Shown here: in pieces, positions 55,500 to 61,995 of the stretch
How the letters are laid out: each line of letters opens with the position of its first letter
Position numbering within the stretch: position 1 is the first letter of the stretch
Assembly: GCF_023036475.1 (NCBI RefSeq)
Contig: NZ_JAJQKI010000019.1
Location: 1-61,995, forward strand
Direction of reading: 5' to 3'
Length of the DNA: 61,995 nt
Source: Bacillus pinisoli
GTDB lineage: Bacteria; Bacillota; Bacilli; Bacillales; SA4
Translations under genes and position numbers: made by a program
Notes under the pieces: generated by a model
Told to the model about the DNA's origin: nothing
The model's database searches: none
The model's input: the letters and a program-made list of their open reading frames with translations, nothing else

Positions 55500-56663
55500 A
55501 TGGAACAATTTACTTTTCACAATCCAACTAAGCTGATTTTTGGTAAAGATACATTATCTCAGCTTAAAAAAGAAATTCCTACATATGGAAAAAAGGTACT
55601 TCTTGTTTATGGTGGAGGAAGTATTAAAAGAAACGGACTTTATGACCGTGTTCTTGCCGCTTTAGAAGAAGTCGGTGCTGAAGTACATGAGCTTTCAGGA
55701 GTAGAACCAAACCCACGTCTAACAACTGCAAAAAAAGGAATTGAAATTTGTAAAAATGAAGGTATAGATGTGTTGCTTGCAGTGGGTGGAGGCAGTGTTA
55801 TCGATTGCACGAAACTTATCGCTGCTGGCGCAAAATATGACGGAGATGCATGGGATCTCGTAACAAGAAAAGCTGTTGCCAATGAAGCATTACCATTTGG
55901 AACAGTATTAACTCTTGCTGCAACAGGTTCAGAAATGAACGCTGGATCTGTTATTACAAATTGGGAAACAAATGAGAAATATGGTTGGGGTAGCGCTGAA
56001 ACGTTCCCAAGATTCTCGATCCTTGATCCAGTACATACATTCACAGTTCCACAAGATCAAACGGTGTATGGAATCGTAGATATGATGTCTCACGTTTTTG
56101 AGCATTACTTCCATAACGCGACAAACACTCCATTACAAGATCGTCTGTGCGAATCAATTTTAACTACGGTCATGGAAGCTGGACCTAAATTAGTAAATGA
56201 TTTAGAAAATTATGAGCTACGTGAAACGATTCTTTACTGTGGAACAATGGCACTAAACGGTATGGTTTCAATGGGATATCGTGGAGACTGGGCTTCGCAT
56301 GGTATTGAGCACGCCGTATCAGCCGTATATGACATTCCTCATGCAGGCGGATTAGCGATTCTTTTCCCTAACTGGATGAAACATACATTAGATAAGGATG
56401 TCAGCCGAAATGCGCAACTAGCCGTTCGAGTATTTGGTGTAAATCCTGAAGGGAAAACAGACCGCGAAGTAGCTTTAGAAGGGATCGATAAGCTAAGAGA
56501 GTTCTGGAATAGCATTGGTGCTCCATCAAGATTAGCTGATTACGAAATCGGTGATGACCAGCTAGACCTTGTAGCAGATAAAGCAATGTCTAGAGGACCA
56601 TTCGGTGGGTATCAAACACTACAAAAAGAAGACGTATTATCAATTTTACGAGCATCTTTATAA
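55500..56663 (+). CDS. yugJ: YugJ, iron-dependent alcohol (butanol) dehydrogenase
   Basis: 387 residues of the iron-containing ADH family. The NAD(P)-binding GGGS stretch occurs as VYGGGS and [12 protein letters not shown]. Metal ligands are Asp and His in [11 protein letters not shown] and His residues in [18 protein letters not shown]. Reduces aldehydes with NAD(P)H; most like BdhA/YqhD-type enzymes. GGGGAGGT precedes the ATG. It is single copy here, without the tandem yugK of B. subtilis. Confidence 0.94.
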   Translation: MEQFTFHNPTKLIFGKDTLSQLKKEIPTYGKKVLLVYGGGSIKRNGLYDRVLAALEEVGAEVHELSGVEPNPRLTTAKKGIEICKNEGIDVLLAVGGGSVIDCTKLIAAGAKYDGDAWDLVTRKAVANEALPFGTVLTLAATGSEMNAGSVITNWETNEKYGWGSAETFPRFSILDPVHTFTVPQDQTVYGIVDMMSHVFEHYFHNATNTPLQDRLCESILTTVMEAGPKLVNDLENYELRETILYCGTMALNGMVSMGYRGDWASHGIEHAVSAVYDIPHAGGLAILFPNWMKHTLDKDVSRNAQLAVRVFGVNPEGKTDREVALEGIDKLREFWNSIGAPSRLADYEIGDDQLDLVADKAMSRGPFGGYQTLQKEDVLSILRASL

Positions 56664-56673
56664 GAAATAATGG

Positions 56674-56709
56674 GCCTAATACAATTATTGAACTGTATTA
56701 GGCTTTTTC
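56674..56709 (+). terminator. Intrinsic terminator of yugJ
   Basis: GCCTAATACA and TGTATTAGGC around an 11-base loop, then TTTTT. Confidence 0.88.
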
Positions 56710-56729
56710 TATGGAGAGCAACAGGTTAT

Positions 56730-56840
56730 TTCAATAAGAATATTGAGTATTCCACGATTTTTTTCCTTATTTCACGAAAAATAAAGTTATTCCACGATTT
56801 TTTCCATAAATCCACGAAAAAAAGAATTATTTCACAATCT
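56730..56840. repeat. Phased short-word array G (word TTCCACGA)
   Basis: Six copies begin at 56730, 56750, 56770, 56790, 56810 and 56830: five steps of exactly 20 bp. Words are TTCAATAA, TTCCACGA, TTTCACGA, TTCCACGA, ATCCACGA and TTTCACAA. It starts 20 bp after the yugJ terminator. The remainder of the 330-bp gap to pgi holds the pgi ribosome site AAAGGAGGT and no other clear signal. Confidence 0.9.
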
Positions 56841-56992
56841 CTCATTTAATAGAAAGCAACGCAAAAAAATTAATACTAAACCAAATAAAGAAATTGTATC
56901 CGTTTCCAATATATCCATGCTATTGCTTTAATGAGAGGGTTTCGGGTAAAGTGAAAGAGGAAATACTGATACATATAAAGGAGGTTTTCTAA

Positions 56993-58342
56993 TTGACACA
57001 TATTAAGTTTGATTATTCCAAAGCGTTATCCTTTTTTGGAGAACATGAACTTACATATTTAAGTGATGCCGTAAAGGTAGCTCACCATTCTTTACATGAA
57101 AAAACAGGTGCAGGTAATGATTATGTAGGGTGGATTGACCTACCTACGCAATATGACCGCGAGGAATTCTCAAGAATTTTAGCGAGTGCAGAGAAGATTA
57201 AGTCTGATTCAGATGTACTACTTGTTGTAGGAATTGGTGGATCTTATTTAGGGGCACGTGCTGCCATTGAAATGCTAAACCACTCTTTCTATAACGCGTT
57301 AACAAAAGAGCAGAGAAAGACACCACAGGTCCTATTTGTTGGTAACAATATTAGCTCTACTTACTTAAAAGATGTAATGGATCTACTAGAAGATAAAGAT
57401 TTCTCAGTAAATGTTATCTCTAAATCAGGAACAACGACAGAACCAGCGATTGCGTTCCGTATTTTCCGTAAGCTTCTAGAAGAAAAGTATGGTAAAGAGG
57501 AAGCAAGAAAAAGAATTTATGCGACAACTGATCAAGCGCGTGGAGCACTAAAGACGTTAGCCATGGAAGAGGGCTATGAGTCGTTCATTATACCTGACGA
57601 TGTGGGTGGAAGATATTCAGTATTGACTGCAGTTGGATTACTTCCTATTGCTGTTAGTGGAGCGAATATTGAAGAGATGATGAAAGGCGCGGCTCAAGCT
57701 AGTGAAGATTTTGGTCACTCTGAGCTTACTGAAAATGCTGCCTATCAATATGCTGCTGTTCGAAATGTTCTATATAACAAAGGCAAAACCATTGAAATGC
57801 TTATTAATTATGAGCCAGGCCTTCAGTATTTTGCCGAGTGGTGGAAGCAGTTATTTGGGGAGAGTGAAGGAAAAGATCAAAAAGGAATTTTCCCTTCATC
57901 GGCTAACTTCTCAACAGATCTTCATTCACTAGGACAATATGTTCAAGAAGGTCGTCGTGATTTATTTGAAACAATTCTTTACGTTGAAAAATCTCGTCAT
58001 GAACTGATTATTGAAGAAGAGGCTCAGGACTTAGATGGTCTTAACTACCTTGCGGGTAAATCAGTAGATTTTGTTAATAAGAAGGCGTTTGAAGGTACAT
58101 TACTAGCCCATACAGACGGTGGAGTTCCAAATCTTATTGTAGAACTTCCTGAACTTAATGAATACACGTTTGGCTATTTAGTATACTTCTTTGAAAAGGC
58201 TTGTGCGATGAGTGGCTATTTATTAGGAGTCAATCCATTCGATCAACCTGGTGTAGAAGCTTATAAAGTAAATATGTTTGCTTTACTTGGTAAAGAAGGC
58301 TTTGAAGAAAAACGTGCTGAGCTAGAAAAAAGATTAAAATAA
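56993..58342 (+). CDS. pgi: Pgi, glucose-6-phosphate isomerase
   Basis: 449 residues, the usual Firmicute length. Interconverts glucose-6-phosphate and fructose-6-phosphate. The phosphate-binding loop is [10 protein letters not shown], the base-bearing region [13 protein letters not shown] and the signature [15 protein letters not shown] 56993 with AAAGGAGGT 8 bp upstream. Confidence 0.97.
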   Translation: MTHIKFDYSKALSFFGEHELTYLSDAVKVAHHSLHEKTGAGNDYVGWIDLPTQYDREEFSRILASAEKIKSDSDVLLVVGIGGSYLGARAAIEMLNHSFYNALTKEQRKTPQVLFVGNNISSTYLKDVMDLLEDKDFSVNVISKSGTTTEPAIAFRIFRKLLEEKYGKEEARKRIYATTDQARGALKTLAMEEGYESFIIPDDVGGRYSVLTAVGLLPIAVSGANIEEMMKGAAQASEDFGHSELTENAAYQYAAVRNVLYNKGKTIEMLINYEPGLQYFAEWWKQLFGESEGKDQKGIFPSSANFSTDLHSLGQYVQEGRRDLFETILYVEKSRHELIIEEEAQDLDGLNYLAGKSVDFVNKKAFEGTLLAHTDGGVPNLIVELPELNEYTFGYLVYFFEKACAMSGYLLGVNPFDQPGVEAYKVNMFALLGKEGFEEKRAELEKRLK

Positions 58343-58349
58343 TTATGTT

Positions 58350-58377
58350 AAAAAGGACTCGGATTCGAGTCCTTTTT
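58350..58377 (+). terminator. Intrinsic terminator of pgi
   Basis: AAAAAGGACTCG and CGAGTCCTTTTT with a 4-base loop. Confidence 0.92.
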
Positions 58378-58469
58378 GTCTATACAAAATTCCCCATTTT
58401 ATGTCGCCATCATAATTTCTACTCTACCTGGTTAACCTAAAATTAGTCTGAATAGAGGAGATGGTTTTC

Positions 58470-58877
58470 ATGATAGAGGTACCTTCTCGCTTAGAGGGTC
58501 AGTCTTTTAGTTTATATAGATTGGAACAAGAGCTTAAACCACTTGGGTATGATATCGGTGGTAATTGGGATTATGATCATGGTTATTTTGATTACAAAAT
58601 TGATGACGAGGTAGGTTATCAATTCTTGCGAGTTCCATTTAAGGCAATTGATGGGCAGTTAGATTCCCAAAATGCTACTGTCCAATTACAAAGACCTTTC
58701 TTACTTTCACACAAGTACCAGATTGGACTGGATGATTATGTATCTGTTTGGAATAAATCAGCTACGTTTAATCAATTCTCAGAACCACAAGATCCCGATG
58801 CAACGTTTCCAGAAAAATATATTGACTTAGGTCAATCACTTGTAAAAGAGTTAGAAGATCTATTATTACAAGATTAA
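58470..58877 (+). CDS. yugN: YugN-like protein
   Basis: 135 residues of the YugN family: GGNWDYDHGYFDYKID and PFLLSHKYQIGLDDYV. Function unknown. ATG 58470 has GAGGAG at suitable spacing; ATG 58461 directly abuts it. Convergent with yugO, overlapping its stop by 4 bp. Confidence 0.92.
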   Translation: MIEVPSRLEGQSFSLYRLEQELKPLGYDIGGNWDYDHGYFDYKIDDEVGYQFLRVPFKAIDGQLDSQNATVQLQRPFLLSHKYQIGLDDYVSVWNKSATFNQFSEPQDPDATFPEKYIDLGQSLVKELEDLLLQD

Positions 58878-59872
58878 TGTTTGATGACTAAAAGCTCATC
58901 ATCTTCTTGAATAATAAAAGTAGGGGATGGATTAATGTAAGATTCATCTCCTCTTTTTATACCGATCGGCAAAATATGTACCACTATTAATTGGTTGATA
59001 ATGTCATGGTAACTTTGTCCAACTTCTTTCGTTGTAGCCTTTATGTATTCAATCTTATTTCCAGCCAAATGATCTAGCATAACAAGCAGGGTTTCTGAAA
59101 TACCGTGAGAGACAATACTGTTAGTAATAACAAAACTTGAAAGTCTGTTTGTTTCTACAACTTCCTCTGCTCCGGCACGTTTGGCGTTAATGATCTGCTT
59201 TTGGGTTAAAATCTCGACAATTGTATAAATGCTAGGATTTAGGCCCTTTGCAGTGACTAATGTTAAAATAGTCGCCATATCCGCATGTACTTCATTCTTA
59301 CTTTGATCTGCAGAAATAACAATCATCTCAGCATCCGCGATATTAGCACGTTGGAGAGTATCGTCATGTGTAGGATTACCTTTAATAAAGGTGACATTCC
59401 CGAATGAAACCGGATTTCTTGTAAGGCTTTCATCAATTAAGACAATCGAAAGCTGTCCTTTTGTATGACATAACTGATGAAGCGTTTCTTTTATACGCTC
59501 ATTCCACCCAACTAAAACGATATGATTCTTGCCCTTGAATGTAGTTGCTCCCTCCAGATACGAGTTCTGTTTCGTTACAGTTGCTTTGGATAAAGAAGCA
59601 AAATATAAAGTCATAAAGCCAGTGCCTACAAGTATCAGCATAATCCCAACAATCCTACCAATTTTGGTTTCTGGTGAATAATCTCCATATCCCACGGTCG
59701 ATACCGTCACGATTGCCCACCAAACTCCTTCAAAGATAGTTGGAAATTTTAATGGTTCAACAAAATGAATAATAGAACCAAACACAAAGATAGATGATAA
59801 TGCCAAAAGAACAAGTCTCGCAACAAGAGGTAGCCTTAAATAAGAGATAAATATCGATTGTAGTCTCATCAT
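58874..59872 (-). CDS. yugO: YugO, potassium channel with RCK domain
   Basis: 332 residues. Two membrane helices flank a pore loop with the selectivity filter TVSTVGYGDYSP. They are followed by a TrkA-N/RCK Rossmann domain (HIVLVGWNERIKE) and a TrkA-C-like end. In B. subtilis YugO is the K+ channel for biofilm electrical signalling. It starts 9 bp after mstX on the same strand. Confidence 0.95.
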   Translation of the reverse strand: MMRLQSIFISYLRLPLVARLVLLALSSIFVFGSIIHFVEPLKFPTIFEGVWWAIVTVSTVGYGDYSPETKIGRIVGIMLILVGTGFMTLYFASLSKATVTKQNSYLEGATTFKGKNHIVLVGWNERIKETLHQLCHTKGQLSIVLIDESLTRNPVSFGNVTFIKGNPTHDDTLQRANIADAEMIVISADQSKNEVHADMATILTLVTAKGLNPSIYTIVEILTQKQIINAKRAGAEEVVETNRLSSFVITNSIVSHGISETLLVMLDHLAGNKIEYIKATTKEVGQSYHDIINQLIVVHILPIGIKRGDESYINPSPTFIIQEDDELLVIKH

Positions 59873-59881
59873 CCGTACCTC

Positions 59882-60151
59882 TTATTTAGACTTTTCTTTT
59901 GTCTTTTCAATCTGATCGAGGGGGAGAAGTGAGAGGATCTCTTTAATAATTTTGTTAATTCGTTCATCAATTTCCTTTTCACCATATACACCTTTTGCTT
60001 TTTCAATAATCTCGATGGTGTCATCTTCAAAAGCAATGAGGCTTTTATCTGCTTCTGCATCATTATAAAGTTGAATGATTACATCAAGGCCTTCATTTAA
60101 TTTGTCAATTGAGTCACTAAGAGACTGCTTCTCCTGATCGTTAACCTTCAT
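59882..60151 (-). CDS. mstX: MstX (Mistic) homologue
   Basis: 89 residues, acidic and wholly helical. LNEGLDVIIQLYNDAE and IIEKAKGVYGEKEIDERINKIIKEIL-type stretches (part: INKIIKEILSLL) align with B. subtilis Mistic as I recall it (MNEGLDAFIQLYNESE, LNTIIKQILS). It corresponds to the short form that lacks the extra N-terminal ~26 residues. It associates with membranes without a signal and lies directly upstream of yugO, as in B. subtilis. GAGGTGAG precedes the ATG. Confidence 0.92.
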   Translation of the reverse strand: MKVNDQEKQSLSDSIDKLNEGLDVIIQLYNDAEADKSLIAFEDDTIEIIEKAKGVYGEKEIDERINKIIKEILSLLPLDQIEKTKEKSK

Positions 60152-60316
60152 ATTCTCACCTCAGTTTATATTGTTTCCATATCTTGTGACCCTCATAACC
60201 TCGATTAATTTGAATACCTCGTATGAAAGTAAAAATTAGAAACATAATAAATGTTGTTAATGGAAAATGAAGGGAAGATTAACACTCTTCCTATTAAAAG
60301 CTTAGGAGTGAGCATA

Positions 60317-60496
60317 ATGGAATTAAACCGAGTTAAACAAATTGTATCTTCTCCTGCAGAAATCACAGTAAGGTATCATGGGGTGCCAGTATGGATTCAA
60401 AGTGTTGATGAAAATGCAAACACAGCAAGAGTTCATACACATTCTAAGCCAGAAGAGGAAATGGATATACCTGTTGGAGAATTAGTAGAGGAATAA
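60317..60496 (+). CDS. sspH: SspH, H-type small acid-soluble spore protein
   Basis: 59 residues. MELNRVKQIVSSPAEITVRY and GVPVWIQSVDENANTARVH define the H-type SASP family (minor spore proteins made in the forespore, sigma-G dependent in B. subtilis). AGGAGTG precedes ATG 60317. The longer frame from 60251 has no ribosome site. Confidence 0.94.
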   Translation: MELNRVKQIVSSPAEITVRYHGVPVWIQSVDENANTARVHTHSKPEEEMDIPVGELVEE

Positions 60497-60501
60497 GGCA
60501 G

Positions 60502-60538
60502 AGAAAAGATAACAGCAGCGGCTACTGTTATCTTTTCT
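60502..60538 (+). terminator. Intrinsic terminator of sspH
   Basis: AGAAAAGATAACAG and CTGTTATCTTTTCT. Confidence 0.88.
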
Positions 60539-60728
60539 TATTAATAGAACAAAAAATAAGCTTCACTCCTCCAACTCATAGAAGAAAAGTAAGGTTACAT
60601 AATCACATATTAGTGCCTGGAAAAGCCTTTTCAATCTACTAACTATTCTAATTTTTCATATCCATAAGAATGATTTTATATTATGATAGGAATGGAAGAA
60701 ATAATTAACGAGTAAGGCGGGAATATAA

Positions 60729-61991
60729 ATGGAGGTTTATGTTGCAAAACAGCCCATTTTTAATGATAAAGAGAACGTAATTGCATATGAACTGCTACAT
60801 AGAAACAGTCAGTACAATCAATATTCCCATACCGATGGAGATCAAGCTACTACTGACGTCATTGTAAACAGCTTCTTGAATATTGGCTTAGGTGAACTTT
60901 CAAATGGTAAGCCTTGCTTTATTAACTTTACAGAGAATCTTTTAAAGCTAAAGGTACCGACCTACTTTACACCACTTTCCATCGTAGTGGAAATATTAGA
61001 GAATGTAAAAGCGACTGATGAAGTGATTCAGATTTGCAAAGAACTAAAATCACTTGGCTATACTATTGCTCTAGACGACTTTTTCCTTCTACATGGTGAT
61101 GATAAAATCCTTTCACTCTTGCATTATGTGGATATCGTAAAAATTGATTTCCGCTCTACAACTAGAGCTGCTAGAAATCAATTGATGGAATACTTACATC
61201 CGTACAAACTGCAATATCTTGCGGAAAAAGTTGAGACAAGAGAAGAATACGAGGAAGCGAAGCAGGACGGATACAGTTACTTCCAAGGCTACTTCTTTAG
61301 TAAGCCGATTATACTTCAGAGTCATGATATCCCTTCATACTATTATTCTTATTTACTAGTGCTTGAAGAATTGGATATGCCTGTCCCAGATATCGATCAT
61401 ATAACAGAAGTAATAGAAAAGGATTTATCCATTTCCTATAAACTGTTAAAGCTAATTAAATCTCCAACCATTCGACCTAAGTATGAGATTAGTTCCATCA
61501 AGCAAGCGGTGGTGTTACTTGGACTTATTGAGATTAAGAAGTGGATTTATGTTTTAGCGATTAAAGGTGCAAACAATAATGGTCAAGACGTGACATCTAA
61601 AGAAATCATCCACTTGAGTTTAACAAGAGCGAAACTCGGTGAGTTGATTGCTAATTTTCAGGGCGACCGCATGAACAGTTCTAAATATTTCCTACTCGGG
61701 ATGTTCTCATTGGTTGATTCAATCCTTCATGTTCCGATTGATAAAATCTTATCAGAACTTCCTCTAGCTACAGACATTAGAGAAGCTCTACTAGGAGAAG
61801 AGAATGAGCTGAAAGTTGTGCTGGATACAATTAAGTCGGTGGAAAGAATGCAACTGGATAGTGACGCGGTTATGCAAATAGCTCCCACTCTTAAGGAAGA
61901 CGACTTATTCTCTTTATATGCAGAAGCAAATGTATGGGCAAATAAGTTAATAAAAGAAGTAGATGACCAAGAAGAGAAGAATACCCAGTAG
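60729..61991 (+). CDS. yuxH: YuxH, degenerate EAL plus HDOD signalling protein
   Basis: 420 residues. The N-terminal EAL-like domain is degenerate: YELLHR replaces the EAL signature, and the DDFF and EKVE positions lack the usual DDFGTG and EGVE residues. The C-terminal ~200 residues are an HDOD domain (SISYKLLKLIKSP, SIKQAVVLLGL). It is therefore more likely a c-di-GMP-binding or protein-interaction switch than an enzyme. The gene ends 4 bases before the window edge. Confidence 0.92.
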   Translation: MEVYVAKQPIFNDKENVIAYELLHRNSQYNQYSHTDGDQATTDVIVNSFLNIGLGELSNGKPCFINFTENLLKLKVPTYFTPLSIVVEILENVKATDEVIQICKELKSLGYTIALDDFFLLHGDDKILSLLHYVDIVKIDFRSTTRAARNQLMEYLHPYKLQYLAEKVETREEYEEAKQDGYSYFQGYFFSKPIILQSHDIPSYYYSYLLVLEELDMPVPDIDHITEVIEKDLSISYKLLKLIKSPTIRPKYEISSIKQAVVLLGLIEIKKWIYVLAIKGANNNGQDVTSKEIIHLSLTRAKLGELIANFQGDRMNSSKYFLLGMFSLVDSILHVPIDKILSELPLATDIREALLGEENELKVVLDTIKSVERMQLDSDAVMQIAPTLKEDDLFSLYAEANVWANKLIKEVDDQEEKNTQ

Positions 61992-61995
61992 ATGC

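Overview
The window is a low-GC chromosomal segment from an endospore-forming member of the Bacillaceae. Most genes have recognisable Bacillus subtilis counterparts, and they lie in nearly the order of the B. subtilis yur-yun-yut-yui-yug regions. Sporulation genes are scattered through it: yunB, lytH, yutC, yutH, kapB and sspH. I see no rRNA, tRNA, CRISPR array, prophage or intact transposase gene. Family and gene-order statements come from memory of B. subtilis, not from a search.

Layout. 1-6.8 kb: yurZ and the iron-sulfur assembly operon sufCDSUB. 6.9-18 kb: yunF-yunE-yunD-yunC, an HD-GYP protein, yunB, an NSS transporter with its 35-residue partner, lytH, lipA, yutC and yutD. 18-29.5 kb: an EAL protein, yutE, yutF, yutG, yutH, NifU-like yutI, yuzD, a soluble chemoreceptor, yutJ, yuzB, dapF and A-type Fe-S carrier yutM. 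29.5-31 kb is gene-poor and full of repeats and gene debris. 31-41 kb: NADH dehydrogenase yumB behind a Rex-like site, a Nudix protein, yuiA-B-C-D, pepA, BirA-controlled bioY-bioB, and yuiH. 41-45 kb: an alpha/beta hydrolase and the phenylalanine-to-tyrosine module (pterin dehydratase, T-box leader, phenylalanine hydroxylase). 45-62 kb: a thioesterase, MFS transporter, kapB, cyclophilin and Cu/Zn-SOD lipoproteins, an ECF sigma/anti-sigma pair, yugI, yugJ, pgi, yugN, the mstX-yugO potassium-channel operon, sspH and yuxH.

Metabolic links. SufCDSUB, YutI and YutM build and deliver clusters, and LipA and BioB in the same window consume them. Three c-di-GMP-type proteins (HD-GYP, EAL, degenerate EAL-HDOD) are present. 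PhhB recycles the pterin used by PhhA, and a T-box with a probable Tyr (UAC) specifier gives a direct logic for making tyrosine from phenylalanine.

Most unusual structure. Seven intergenic arrays each carry five or six copies of a short word at a strict 20-21 bp step. The copies are separated by unrelated AT-rich spacer. Each array has its own word, but six of the seven resemble one degenerate pattern. All lie between genes, mostly just after a transcription terminator. A second system is a family of non-autonomous mobile elements (MITEs) with GGCTCTTTTCTAA ends and 8-bp target duplications. One of them sits between the T-box terminator and phhA.
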